Shown here one piece after another: positions 17,413 through 25,778 of a stretch of DNA of 64,000 nucleotides (position 1 is the stretch's first letter; each line of letters starts with the position of its first letter). Location of the stretch: positions 124,001 through 188,000 of the forward strand of contig NZ_PVTD01000005.1 in assembly GCF_003003255.1 (NCBI RefSeq). Direction: 5' to 3'. A model generated the notes under the pieces. It was not told the origin of the DNA. It did not search any database and worked only from the letters and a program-made list of their open reading frames with translations. Source of the DNA: Aliiruegeria haliotis (GTDB lineage: Bacteria > Pseudomonadota > Alphaproteobacteria > Rhodobacterales > Rhodobacteraceae). The position numbers and the translations under genes were made by a program.

Positions 17413-18477
17413 ATGGCGCTGCAACGGGATGACGTGCTGGCGGTGCTCAAGGGCATCGCCCTTCCCCAGGGCGGGGACATCGTCTCTGCCGGGATGGTTC
17501 GGGCGCTGAATGTCGATGCCGGGACGGTACGTTTCGTGCTTGAGATCGACCCGGCGCAGGCAGAGGCGATGAAAGCGGTTCAGGCCGAGGCCGAAGCCGC
17601 CGTGAAGGCGCTGGAGGGGGCTGACACCGTGTCTGTCCTGATGACCGGGCATACCACGCCCTCCGCGCCGCCGGATCTGAAACCCAAGGGCGCCGCGAAG
17701 CCACAGGGGCCGCAGAAGATCCCGGGGATTGACCGGATCGTGGCCATCGCGAGCGGCAAGGGCGGCGTCGGCAAGTCGACCGTCGCCTCCAACCTTGCCG
17801 TTGCCCTCGCGGCCGAGGGGCGCCGTGTCGGACTGCTCGATGCCGATGTCTATGGCCCGTCGCAGCCGCGGATGCTGGGCGTGTCCGGCCGCCCGGCCTC
17901 GCCGGACGGAAAGACGATCCTGCCGATGCGCAACCACGGGGTGACGATGATGTCGCTCGGACTGATGATGCGCGAGGAGGAGGCGGTCGTCTGGCGCGGC
18001 CCGATGCTGATGGGCGCGTTGCAGCAGATGCTGACACAGGTTCAGTGGGGCGCGCTCGACGTGCTCCTGGTCGATCTGCCGCCCGGCACCGGCGACGTGC
18101 AGATGACGCTGGCGCAGAAGGCGGAGGTGACCGGCGCAATCGTGGTTTCTACCCCGCAGGACATCGCATTGCTGGATGCGCGCAAGGGAATCGACATGTT
18201 CCAGAAACTGAACGTGCCCCTGCTGGGGATGATCGAGAACATGTCGACCCATGTCTGTAGCCAGTGCGGGCACGAGGAGCATGTCTTTGGACATGGTGGT
18301 GTTCAGGCGGAGGCCGAGAAGCTCGGCGTCCCACTACTTGCCGAGGTTCCGCTGGCCATCGAGATCAGGAAAGCCGCGGACGGCGGTGCGCCGATTGTCG
18401 TCTCCAACCCGCAGGCGCCGCAATCCGGTGCATTCCGCCAGATCGCCCGCACGCTGATTGACGGAGGCAACGCATGA
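17413..18477 (+). CDS. apbC: Mrp/ApbC-type Fe-S carrier P-loop ATPase
   Basis: A 354-residue ParA/MinD-superfamily ATPase that carries and transfers Fe-S clusters. Seen: N-terminal MIP18-like (DUF59) domain (about 1-80), a Pro-rich linker, a deviant Walker A SGKGGVGKS at about 113-121, DLPPGTGD near 217-224, and the cluster-binding pair CSQC followed by GHEEHVFGHGG near 276-290. Full length. Between DUF6494 (0 bases apart) and the ligase-like gene (ATGA overlap), it forms an operon. Beside the FDH genes it may supply clusters for the many 4Fe-4S centres there. Confidence 0.93.
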   Translation: MALQRDDVLAVLKGIALPQGGDIVSAGMVRALNVDAGTVRFVLEIDPAQAEAMKAVQAEAEAAVKALEGADTVSVLMTGHTTPSAPPDLKPKGAAKPQGPQKIPGIDRIVAIASGKGGVGKSTVASNLAVALAAEGRRVGLLDADVYGPSQPRMLGVSGRPASPDGKTILPMRNHGVTMMSLGLMMREEEAVVWRGPMLMGALQQMLTQVQWGALDVLLVDLPPGTGDVQMTLAQKAEVTGAIVVSTPQDIALLDARKGIDMFQKLNVPLLGMIENMSTHVCSQCGHEEHVFGHGGVQAEAEKLGVPLLAEVPLAIEIRKAADGGAPIVVSNPQAPQSGAFRQIARTLIDGGNA

Positions 18478-19208
18478 GCGACGCGCCGGCGCCGGTCTTT
18501 CCGCCGCTGTTCCACGGGCTGGCGGTTTACGGGCCAGCGGATCCCTTCGCGAAGGCCTGTACGCAGGCAATGCTTGGCTGCGACGCGGGGCTGGTGGTCT
18601 ACAACCACGGCGCAGACGTGTTGCGAGCGGCGATCGTCTTTGCCCCGGAGATGCCGCTGTCGCAGGCGGTTTCTGTGGTTGTTGCCTGCGGGGTCGGGTT
18701 CCAGAACGCCCTTGGGGCGCTGGCGCCGCCGGAGGTCGCGGTACACTTGCACTGGAGCGGTGGGATACTCGTCAATGGTGCCTCCTGCGGACGGTTGCGT
18801 GTGGCAGCCTCGACCGATGACCCGGCGGCGGAACCGGACTGGATCGTGGTTGGCCTCGAGCTTTCACTGATCCCTCCCGACCCGGAGGCGCCCGGCGCTT
18901 CGCCCGATGCGACCGGGCTCTACGAGGAAGGATGCGTGGAGGTGGATTCCGTCACGCTTCTGGAGGCATGGGCACGGCACACTCTGCTTTGGGTCAACCG
19001 GATGCTGGACGAGGGCAACCGACCGCTTCACGCCGAATGGCAAGGGTTGGTGCAGGACGTCGGAAAAGATATCTCCCTTGCCTTGCAAGGCGAAACACTG
19101 GCCGGAACCTTTGTCGGAACCGACGAGGATTTCGGTATGCTGCTGCGCAACGGGGAGGTCACCGACCTGGTGCCACTGACCCGGATACTGGAACAGGGGG
19201 GCGGGTGA
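18474..19208 (+). CDS. Biotin/lipoate-protein ligase-like protein (DUF4444)
   Basis: A 244-residue protein of the biotin/lipoate ligase-like family that carries a DUF4444 C-terminal domain. Seen: a fold-typical segment around VVYNHGADVLRAAIVFAP and VSVVVACGVGFQNALG, then the HWSGGILVNGASCGRLRV strand that corresponds to the ligase core, where the catalytic Lys normally sits in a different context. C-terminal part GTFVGTDEDFGMLLRNG resembles the BirA C-terminal domain. Substrate unknown. It overlaps apbC by 4 bases and the next gene by 1 base. Confidence 0.75.
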   Translation: MSDAPAPVFPPLFHGLAVYGPADPFAKACTQAMLGCDAGLVVYNHGADVLRAAIVFAPEMPLSQAVSVVVACGVGFQNALGALAPPEVAVHLHWSGGILVNGASCGRLRVAASTDDPAAEPDWIVVGLELSLIPPDPEAPGASPDATGLYEEGCVEVDSVTLLEAWARHTLLWVNRMLDEGNRPLHAEWQGLVQDVGKDISLALQGETLAGTFVGTDEDFGMLLRNGEVTDLVPLTRILEQGGG

Positions 19209-19687
19209 TGAACCTCGCACGGGCGATCCATCTCGATGAGAGCGACCAGAATGTCTATTTCAGCCCCGCCCGGACCGGCGAATGGGCGATCAGCGGCGGG
19301 TTCGAGTTTTCCAACTGGACCGAGGCCGACCTGACCGGCAAGGCGCGCCAGGCCTTTTCCAATGGCTGGCTGGGGGTGGAGACCTTCGGCCGGGTGACTT
19401 TTGTCGCAGTGACCCGGGTGGAGCCCTCCGAAGTCGAGGCGCTGGAACAGGCATTGGCGCGGCATTTCGTGGAGATCTACGGCGCTCCTTCAGTGGAGGC
19501 GGCGCTTGGCGTCGCGCGGGAGGAGATCGCGCACATGGCCGAGCTTTGTGACGATCACGAACCCAATACCCTGCTGACCGTGGCGCGCGAACTGACCGAC
19601 GCCGGAGTGCGGGAGCAGTACCGCTCCATCAAGGGCGAGGCCGCCGATCTGGAGCAATTTGCCGTCCACCTGACGCCCGACAGCTGA
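19208..19687 (+). CDS. DUF6505 family protein
   Basis: A 159-residue soluble protein without signal or membrane segments, matching the DUF6505 family that co-occurs with DUF6494, Mrp and the DUF4444 ligase in Rhodobacterales. Seen: N-terminal HLDESDQNVYFSPARTGEWAISG, a central amphipathic region, and a C-terminal helix-rich part ending in HLTPDS. The ATG shares one base with the previous stop (TGATG), so it is the last gene of this four-gene operon; a hairpin follows. Function unknown. Confidence 0.72.
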   Translation: MNLARAIHLDESDQNVYFSPARTGEWAISGGFEFSNWTEADLTGKARQAFSNGWLGVETFGRVTFVAVTRVEPSEVEALEQALARHFVEIYGAPSVEAALGVAREEIAHMAELCDDHEPNTLLTVARELTDAGVREQYRSIKGEAADLEQFAVHLTPDS

Positions 19688-19701
19688 CGCGCGGCGGGTG
19701 T

Positions 19702-19729
19702 GGTTCGGGCTGGTCGCCCGAACCCCTTT
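19702..19729. terminator. Hairpin terminator between DUF6505 gene and tupA
   Basis: Perfect 9-bp arms (19702-19710 and 19716-19724) with a 5-base loop are followed on the plus strand by CCCTTTC. The genes on either side converge, so it may serve both strands. The T-tract is weak. Confidence 0.55.
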
Positions 19730-19738
19730 CGTGCCGCG

Positions 19739-19782
19739 CTATTCCTGCTTCGCGTTGAAGCTATTCCTGCTTTGCGTTGAAG
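19739..19782. repeat. 22-bp tandem duplication of the tupA 3' end
   Basis: Two adjacent 22-base copies (19739-19760 and 19761-19782) differ at one position. The right copy encodes the last codons FNAKQE and stop of tupA; the left copy is the same text, stop included, just after the stop. It looks like a recent slippage duplication that left the protein unchanged. Confidence 0.9.
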
Positions 19783-20570
19783 GTGAACAAGGTCTCGCCA
19801 TTCAGCGTGTAGCCGTCGATCAGCGCGCCCGCGCGGTCGGAGATCAGCCAGTCTTCGAGCTTCGCTGCAAGATCCGCCTTCACATGGGGGTGCGCCTCCG
19901 GGTTCACCGGGAGGTAGGCGTATTGATTGAAGAGAACGGGATCACCGGCGAAGAGCAGCTTCAGGTCGCCCTTGTTGCCGAACTTCAGCCAACTTGCGCG
20001 GTCAGACATGATATAGGCATTCATCCCCGAAGCGGTGTTGAGCGTCGCGCCCATGCCGGACCCGGCCTCCTTGTACCAGGAGACATCCCGTGCGCTCTCG
20101 CCAACCCCGGCGGCCTCCCAGAGCGACAGCTCTTTCTTGTGCGTGCCACTGTCGTCGCCACGGCTGGCGAACGGTACCCTGGCTTCCGCGATGAGGGTCA
20201 GCGCCTCCGCCGCGCTTCCGGCCGAGGCAACCCCGGCGGGGTCGTCGCCCGGTCCGATCAACACGAAGTCATTGTACATGATCTCCGTCCGGTGGGTGCC
20301 GTTGCCGCCCGCGATGAAAGCCTCCTCCGCCTTTCGGGAATGCACGAGGATCGCGTCCACATCGCCGGCCTCGCCCAGTCGGATCGCCTGACCGGTCCCC
20401 ACGACCAGCAGTTGAACATCGAGGTCGAGATCGGCCTTGATCTCCGGCAGCAGCACGTCCGACAGGCCGGAGTTCTGGAAGGACGTCGTCACCGCCATTT
20501 TCATCTCCTCCGCCTGAAGTACCGTGCCCATGGTCAGGGCGGCGATGGCAAAAATTGCCTGCTTTTTCAT
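19761..20570 (-). CDS. tupA: Tungstate ABC transporter substrate-binding protein
   Basis: A 269-residue periplasmic protein with a signal peptide (1-20) that binds tungstate for uptake. TupA-type sequence is visible: TTSFQNSGL near the mature start, VVGTGQAIRLGEAGDVDAIL and VHSRKAEE, YNDFVLIGP, and SRGDDSGTHKKEL, which carries oxyanion-contacting Ser/Thr and Arg residues of this family rather than of ModA. Its ATG overlaps the tupC stop by 4 bases. The order B-C-A differs from the commoner A-B-C. It probably feeds the FDH metal site; TupA proteins usually prefer tungstate strongly over molybdate. Confidence 0.92.
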   Translation of the reverse strand: MKKQAIFAIAALTMGTVLQAEEMKMAVTTSFQNSGLSDVLLPEIKADLDLDVQLLVVGTGQAIRLGEAGDVDAILVHSRKAEEAFIAGGNGTHRTEIMYNDFVLIGPGDDPAGVASAGSAAEALTLIAEARVPFASRGDDSGTHKKELSLWEAAGVGESARDVSWYKEAGSGMGATLNTASGMNAYIMSDRASWLKFGNKGDLKLLFAGDPVLFNQYAYLPVNPEAHPHVKADLAAKLEDWLISDRAGALIDGYTLNGETLFTFNAKQE

Positions 20571-21286
20571 TCCAGAATGTCTCCTCTCAGAAATGCCCGG
20601 GCTTCGGGCGTTGGCGCGCTTCCAAAAAAGCTTGGGGCAGGGCCACTGTCGTGCAGCCGGCCATGGTGTATGAACAGCACCTCGTCGGCGAGCCGGCGTG
20701 CCTGTCCCATGTCGTGCGTGGCCATCACCAGGCGGGTTCCGTCTGCGCGGGCCGCTTGCAGGATGGCCTCGATGTCCCGTGTGGCGCGGCCGTCGAGGCT
20801 CGCGCAGGGTTCGTCCAGAAAAAGGATCTGCGGTTCGCGGATCAGGGCGCGGGCCAGCGCCAGTTTCTGACGCTCGCCGCCGGACAGGACGGTGGCCTGC
20901 CGGTCGGCGGCCGCTTCCAGCCCGACCCGCACCAGCCAGTCAGCGGCCCGGTCCCGGGCTTCCTTGCGGTGGACGCCATGCAAGGTCAGCGGAAAGGCCA
21001 CGTTGTCCAGAACGCTCCGACGCATCATCACCGGCGTCTGGAAGACATAGGCCTGTGCTTCCCGTGCCTCGACGTCGGGGATCTGCCAGTCGATGGTTCC
21101 ATCCGCCAGCCGCTCCAAACCGTGCATCAGGCGCAGCAGCGTGGTCTTGCCCGCGCCGTTCGGTCCCATGACAATCGTGCAGCCCGTGGGTCCAAGATCC
21201 AGGTCGACCGGGCCGACAATGGTCTTGCCCTTGCGCCGGGCAACGGCGCCCGAAAGGCGCAGGGGCAGGATCGGCCGGGTCACCAT
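20567..21286 (-). CDS. tupC: Tungstate ABC transporter ATPase
   Basis: A 239-residue ABC ATPase. Seen: Walker A GPNGAGKT near residue 38-45, signature LSGGERQK, Walker B ILFLDEPCASLD, and the switch His in VMATHDMGQAR. It powers the TupB channel and lacks the C-terminal regulatory (TOBE/mop) domain of ModC, which fits the Tup type. It overlaps tupB by 7 bases and tupA by 4. Confidence 0.92.
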   Translation of the reverse strand: MVTRPILPLRLSGAVARRKGKTIVGPVDLDLGPTGCTIVMGPNGAGKTTLLRLMHGLERLADGTIDWQIPDVEAREAQAYVFQTPVMMRRSVLDNVAFPLTLHGVHRKEARDRAADWLVRVGLEAAADRQATVLSGGERQKLALARALIREPQILFLDEPCASLDGRATRDIEAILQAARADGTRLVMATHDMGQARRLADEVLFIHHGRLHDSGPAPSFFGSAPTPEARAFLRGDILE

Positions 21287-21984
21287 CGCTCTCCCACCTC
21301 GGTGCGCGACAATGTGTGGATCACCCAGTTCACCGCCAGTGCCAGCGCGATCAACACGAAGCCGAGCGCGAGGGCGACGGCGAACTCCCCTTTTCCGGTT
21401 TCGAGCGCAATGGCGGTGGTCAGCACACGGGTGGCGTGGTCGATGTTGCCGCCAACGATCATGATTGCCCCGACTTCGCCAATCCCGCGACCGAACCCGG
21501 CCAGCGAGGCCGTCAGAAGCGCCCTGCGCCCATCCCAGAGCAGTGCGCGAATGCGCTGGTGCCGCGTTGTGTTCAGGGAAATCAGCAGGTCATGATACTC
21601 CGCCCACATGTCCCGCATCGTCTGGTGCGAGATGGAGGCAATGAGCGGCGTGAGGATGATCACCTGCGCAATGATCATCGCACTCGGCGTGAACAGCAGC
21701 CCCAGGACCCCGAACGGCCCCGAGCGCGACAGCAGCAGGTAGACAACGAGGCCCACCACCACCGGCGGGAGGCCCATCAGCGCATTCAGGGTGGCAATGG
21801 CAGCCCGCCTGTGACGGAAGCGTTTGACCGCAAGGAAGGCGCCGAGTGGCAGGCCAATGGCCGACGAGATAAGCACGGCGGTGACAGTGACCTGGAGCGA
21901 ACGCAGGGAGATTTCGATCAGGTCGGAATCAAGCGTGACGATCAGCCGTCCGGCCTCGATCATGCCCTGGAGAATTTCGTTCAT
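21280..21984 (-). CDS. tupB: Tungstate ABC transporter permease
   Basis: A 234-residue inner-membrane permease with about five hydrophobic segments and the coupling-helix loop (AGFGRGIGEVGAIMIVGGN) characteristic of the molybdate/tungstate permease family. I chose ATG 21984 (MNEIL); a GTG 11 codons upstream is the alternative. It is the first gene of tupB-tupC-tupA. The 183 bases upstream contain a palindrome CGCAATTGCG (22133-22142) that might be an operator, but nothing confirms it. Confidence 0.9.
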   Translation of the reverse strand: MNEILQGMIEAGRLIVTLDSDLIEISLRSLQVTVTAVLISSAIGLPLGAFLAVKRFRHRRAAIATLNALMGLPPVVVGLVVYLLLSRSGPFGVLGLLFTPSAMIIAQVIILTPLIASISHQTMRDMWAEYHDLLISLNTTRHQRIRALLWDGRRALLTASLAGFGRGIGEVGAIMIVGGNIDHATRVLTTAIALETGKGEFAVALALGFVLIALALAVNWVIHTLSRTEVGERW

Positions 21985-22167
21985 TTGCCGTGCACTACCG
22001 CCTGCGCTGCATGGCACATGGTTAAGCCGCCGGTCGGTCTCTGCCTAGGGGAAAGATCCGCAACGGTCGGAATAACTGGCCTCTCCACCGTGGCGCGGTT
22101 TCGCGGCGGTCAAATTGTCCAGTTGTGGCGGTCGCAATTGCGGCCAGGGCCGACAAAAGGTCCCGTG

Positions 22168-23430
22168 TCAGCCGTCGAAACTGCGGTAGGGCAGGAACCG
22201 GACCCGATCGCCCGGGGAGATCTGGCGAGGCGCTTCATCAAGATGCACCAGCCCGTCGGCCCAGCTCAGGCCGGAGATCCGCCCGGATCCCTCGGAATGA
22301 AACGTCTCCACGCGGCCATCGGCGCCAATGCGGGCGCGCAGGAATTCCGAACGCCCGGGTTTCTTGGTCTTGCAGAAACCGGCCGGTAGATCGAATCCCT
22401 GCGGCTCCAACCACTGTCCGCCTGCCAGTGCCTCCAAGGCGGGTCGGGCGAAAACCAATGTACAGACCAGTGCCGCAACCGGGTTGCCCGGCAGGCCGAA
22501 GACGGGCGTTCCCTGCCAGACAGCGAGTGCCAGTGGCCGCCCCGGCTTGATCGCGATCCGCCAGGTTTCCATGTGCCCCTCCGCGCGCAGCAGCGCCGAG
22601 ACGTGGTCCTCGTCCCCTGTCGAGACACCACCGGAGGTCAGGATGGCATCGACATTCGCGCCGTCGAGCTTTTCCCGAAGCCCGTCTATCCGGTCGGGAG
22701 CGACACCGAGGTCGACCGGTTCGAACCCCCACAGGGCGATCTGAGCCAGCAGCATCGGGCGGTTGGCGTCGTAGATCGCGCCTGCCGCCATGGCTTCGGG
22801 CGGCACCATTCCCGGCGGCACCACTTCGTCACCATTTGAGAGTACGCCGACGCGAAGTCGCTTGAACACAGCCACTTCGGATATGCCGACCGCGCTCAGC
22901 AAGGCGACCTCCGCCGGGCGCAGCCGCCTGCCTGAGCTCAGGATCCGGGCGCCTTCCTGAACATCCTCGCCGGCATTCCGGGCATTGGCGCCACGTTTCA
23001 GTGGGCCATTTAAAGCCACGTCCCGATCGTCGGCGGCGGTGTCCTCCTGCAACACCACGGTATCGACCCCGGGCGGCAGGATAGCCCCGGTCAGGATGCG
23101 GATGGCGTGGCCTGCCGGCACTGCACCGTCGAAGGGGACGCCGGCGGCCGCGCGACCTTCGGCCAGCGGCAGGGTGACGGGTCCATCCGGCGCCGGGCCG
23201 GCAAAGGCGTAGCCGTCAACGGCGGAATTGGGCGCCGGGGGATTGGAGCGGCGCGCCACGACGTCTTCGGCCAGAATACGCCCTGCACAGGCATCCACGG
23301 GGACACTTTCGGTTCCCACGACGGCCCTCACCCGGCTCCGCATCCGGTCCAGGGCGTCGTCCATCGGCACCCAATCCACGCCCGGCGGCAGGGCAAAGCA
23401 ATCGTTGCGCAGCTTCGGTGGCTTGATCAT
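22168..23430 (-). CDS. moeA: Molybdopterin molybdotransferase MoeA
   Basis: A 420-residue MoeA-type enzyme that inserts Mo (or W) into adenylylated molybdopterin. Seen: NSAVDGYAF (the conserved loop near residue 65-73), RILTGAILPPGVDTVV, the SGGVSTGDEDHV catalytic segment with conserved Ser/Asp, and GLPGNPVAALV in domain III; C-terminal beta domain IV with FLRAR. Length is normal (about 400-420). It is the last gene of fdhD-mobA-mobB-moeA and overlaps mobB by 4 bases. Confidence 0.96.
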   Translation of the reverse strand: MIKPPKLRNDCFALPPGVDWVPMDDALDRMRSRVRAVVGTESVPVDACAGRILAEDVVARRSNPPAPNSAVDGYAFAGPAPDGPVTLPLAEGRAAAGVPFDGAVPAGHAIRILTGAILPPGVDTVVLQEDTAADDRDVALNGPLKRGANARNAGEDVQEGARILSSGRRLRPAEVALLSAVGISEVAVFKRLRVGVLSNGDEVVPPGMVPPEAMAAGAIYDANRPMLLAQIALWGFEPVDLGVAPDRIDGLREKLDGANVDAILTSGGVSTGDEDHVSALLRAEGHMETWRIAIKPGRPLALAVWQGTPVFGLPGNPVAALVCTLVFARPALEALAGGQWLEPQGFDLPAGFCKTKKPGRSEFLRARIGADGRVETFHSEGSGRISGLSWADGLVHLDEAPRQISPGDRVRFLPYRSFDG

Positions 23431-23936
23431 GCGAGACCTGTGTCCTTCAATACGAAATCGGCGATAGCAGCGGTGTCGTTCAGGTCGAACACCGGGCGGT
23501 CCGGCATCCTCGCGGCCATCTGGTCGGGCACGTCGCTTGCGATTGCGCGGATGGTTTCGTCTGCCACCGCGATCAACGGTTGCTCGGTTTCCTGTCTGTG
23601 CGCCTCGATCTTCGGATGGCGGTCGCGCTTGTAGCCCTCGACCAACACGAGGTCGACGGGCGCAAGTCCGGCCAGCACGTCCGCAAGCGGGGGCTCCGCA
23701 TTGTCGCGCAGCTCTGTCATCAAGGCCCAGCGACGCCGGGACACCAGCATGACCTGTTCGGCGCCTGCTTCGCGGTGGCGATGACTATCCTTGCCGAGCT
23801 GGTCCACGTCGAAGGTATGGTGCGCGTGTTTGACGGTCGACACCCGGAACCCGCGTGCCGTGATCTCCGCGACAAGCCGTTCCATCAAGCCGGTCTTGCC
23901 GGAGTTTTTCCAGCCCGTGACCCCAAAGAGCTTCAT
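23427..23936 (-). CDS. mobB: Molybdopterin-guanine dinucleotide biosynthesis adaptor MobB
   Basis: A 169-residue P-loop GTPase that assists MobA in forming the guanine dinucleotide cofactor used by DMSO-reductase-family enzymes such as FDH. Seen: VTGWKNSGKTGL Walker A near the N-terminus, the STVKHAHHTFDVDQLGKDSHRHREAGA segment typical of MobB, and LVLVEGYKR Walker B. The frame overlaps mobA and moeA by 4 bases each, so translation is likely coupled. Confidence 0.95.
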   Translation of the reverse strand: MKLFGVTGWKNSGKTGLMERLVAEITARGFRVSTVKHAHHTFDVDQLGKDSHRHREAGAEQVMLVSRRRWALMTELRDNAEPPLADVLAGLAPVDLVLVEGYKRDRHPKIEAHRQETEQPLIAVADETIRAIASDVPDQMAARMPDRPVFDLNDTAAIADFVLKDTGLA

Positions 23937-24565
23937 GTCCGGGATTCCTCGATTCTGGCCTCTATCCTCTGCCGGGCAGCGGCGAGATCTTCGGGCGTGT
24001 TGACGTTGAAGAACGGATCGGGCGACGCATCGAACAGGACGTCCGCCGCGCCGTGCTTATCCGTCCAGATCACGACCTTCCGTACGCCCCCCGCCAAAGC
24101 CGCGCGCAGGTCGTCGCGCAGCGCGGTGGACCAGAGCCCGAAGGTCGGCTGGCGCAGGCTCCCCCGTTTGGGGTGCGGCGTCGCGGCCAGAGCGATCGGT
24201 GCGGATCCGATATCGGTGACAAGGCGATCGACCAGGTCGGTCGGGAAAAACGGCGTGTCGGCGGCCACTGTGACGATCCGTTCTGCCCCGATCCCGGCCG
24301 CCCAGTCGAGGCCTGCCAACACCCCGGCCAGGGGCCCGGGAAACTCCGCGACGCTGTCTGCAATGACGGGCAGCCCATAGTCGGCAAACCGGCTCGCCGG
24401 GCCATTGGCATTGAGCGCCATCGGACCGGCCTGCGGACCGATGCGATTGATCACGCGGGTCAGCAGCGTCTGTCCGCACAGGTCGAGAAGGCATTTGTCG
24501 CCTCCACCCATGCGGCTTGAAAGCCCCCCGGCGAGGATCACTGCCGGGATGTCGCGGTCAGCCAT
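23933..24565 (-). CDS. mobA: Molybdenum cofactor guanylyltransferase MobA
   Basis: A 210-residue nucleotidyltransferase that joins GMP to the molybdenum cofactor. Seen: the LAGGLSSRMGGGDK nucleotide-binding loop at about 10-23, VAADTPFFP (metal-binding Asp), and FFNVNTPEDL near the C-terminus. I chose ATG 24565 (MADRD); the open frame to 24619 overlaps fdhD much further. Start overlaps the fdhD stop by 8 bases. Confidence 0.95.
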   Translation of the reverse strand: MADRDIPAVILAGGLSSRMGGGDKCLLDLCGQTLLTRVINRIGPQAGPMALNANGPASRFADYGLPVIADSVAEFPGPLAGVLAGLDWAAGIGAERIVTVAADTPFFPTDLVDRLVTDIGSAPIALAATPHPKRGSLRQPTFGLWSTALRDDLRAALAGGVRKVVIWTDKHGAADVLFDASPDPFFNVNTPEDLAAARQRIEARIEESRT

Positions 24566-25448
24566 CCGAGGTGGCTCCTTTCCGGCGGTGCTTGCGCGAT
24601 TCCTCCGCAACACCGGCAAGATCGGCGTCGTAGACCAGCCGTTCTGCCCCGCTCAGACAGGTGAAGCGCTTTCCACGCATCCGGCCGATCAGGGTCATGC
24701 CGAGTTGCTGCGCCAGTTCCACGCCCCAGGCGGTGAAGCCCGAGCGCGAGACCAGTACCGGAATGCCCATGTGCGCTGTCTTGAGAACCATCTCCGAGGT
24801 CAGACGGCCGGTGGTATAGAGGATCTTGTCAGCGGCTTCCGTGCTGTTCATGAACATCCATCCGGCGACCTTGTCGACGGCATTGTGACGTCCGACATCC
24901 TCCATGTAGACCAGCGGTTCCTCGCCCCTGCACAGCACGGTGCCGTGGATCGCACCGGCCTCCAGGTAAAGCGATGGGGTGCGATTGATCTTCGCGGCGA
25001 GCGCATAGAGCCAGCTTGTGCGCAGTTCCGCCTGCGGGAGCCGCACATCCTCCAGCCCTTCCATCATGTCGCCGAAGACGGTGCCCACGGCACAGCCACT
25101 GGTGCGGGTCTTCTTCTTCAATTTCTCTTCGTAGTCGGTTTCCCGTTCCGTGCGGACCACGACAACGTCGAGGTCCTCATCGAAGTCGACGCCCGTGATC
25201 GCCTCGCCCGGTGCCAGCATCCCCTGGTTTCGCAGGAACCCGATGGCGAGGTAGTCGGGGTAGTCCCCGATCGTCATCGCCGTCACGATTTCCTGCGAGT
25301 TTAGAAAGATCGTCAGCGGGCGCTCGGTGATCACCGAAGCATCGACCGGTTCGCCGGCCTCATCCACACCGGAAATCCGCGTCGTCAGCCGTGCATCGTC
25401 AATGCGCGGCGCGATCAGGTAGCCGGCGCTGTCGTGTAACCTGGCCAA
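24558..25448 (-). CDS. fdhD: FdhD sulfurtransferase for FDH cofactor sulfuration
   Basis: A 296-residue FdhD protein that passes sulfur from the IscS-type desulfurase to the FDH metal cofactor, which FDH activity requires. Seen: ITERPLTIFLN, EDVGRHNAVDKV (conserved core), TGRLTSEMVLKTA and SRSGFTAW. The catalytic loop TSGCAVGT has a single Cys (residue 119) where E. coli has a CxxC pair. I chose TTG at 25448 because GGGAGA stands 6 bases before it and homologous sequence starts just after; no ATG lies in a better place. First full gene of fdhD-mobA-mobB-moeA. Confidence 0.93.
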   Translation of the reverse strand: MARLHDSAGYLIAPRIDDARLTTRISGVDEAGEPVDASVITERPLTIFLNSQEIVTAMTIGDYPDYLAIGFLRNQGMLAPGEAITGVDFDEDLDVVVVRTERETDYEEKLKKKTRTSGCAVGTVFGDMMEGLEDVRLPQAELRTSWLYALAAKINRTPSLYLEAGAIHGTVLCRGEEPLVYMEDVGRHNAVDKVAGWMFMNSTEAADKILYTTGRLTSEMVLKTAHMGIPVLVSRSGFTAWGVELAQQLGMTLIGRMRGKRFTCLSGAERLVYDADLAGVAEESRKHRRKGATSDG

Positions 25449-25598
25449 GCCTGTTCTCCCTTTGGCTGAGGTGCGACCAGCACCAAGCCAGTTTCGCGAT
25501 CCAATGGCAATGGGTGCGCGACGCCGCAGCACAGCGCAGAGCACGTGTGCCGGGAAGAAGAAACAGCGATGTCGGGGACCTGACCGGGCGTGTCCGGC

Positions 25599-25688
25599 TC
25601 AGATCATGGCCCAGTCGGTGAACCGATACTTCCGAACCGGCTTGGCGTCGGGGATGCGGGGGAAACGTGGCCGGATACGGGGTTTCAT
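25599..25688 (-). CDS. Possible 29-residue basic peptide upstream of fdhD
   Basis: A short frame with ATG (25688) preceded by AGGA at an 8-base distance, giving a very basic peptide rich in Arg, Lys and Pro (KPRIRPRFPRIPDAKPVRK) that ends in FTDWAMI. It lies 150 bases before fdhD on the same strand. It could be a leader peptide of the cofactor operon or a small protein of its own. I do not recognise it and the sequence alone cannot prove translation. Confidence 0.35.
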   Translation of the reverse strand: MKPRIRPRFPRIPDAKPVRKYRFTDWAMI

Positions 25689-25778
25689 GGTCTTTGTCCT
25701 GGAGGTCATTCCTAAATTGGCAGATGCGCCCGGCGCATGCGGATGTCACCAGCCAAAACACCTAAAATCATCCGCTTA

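Noticed and set aside
22133-22142. CGCAATTGCG palindrome as a tungstate/molybdate regulator site before tupB
   Set aside because: It does not match a ModE or TunR-type site I know and is only 10 bases long.
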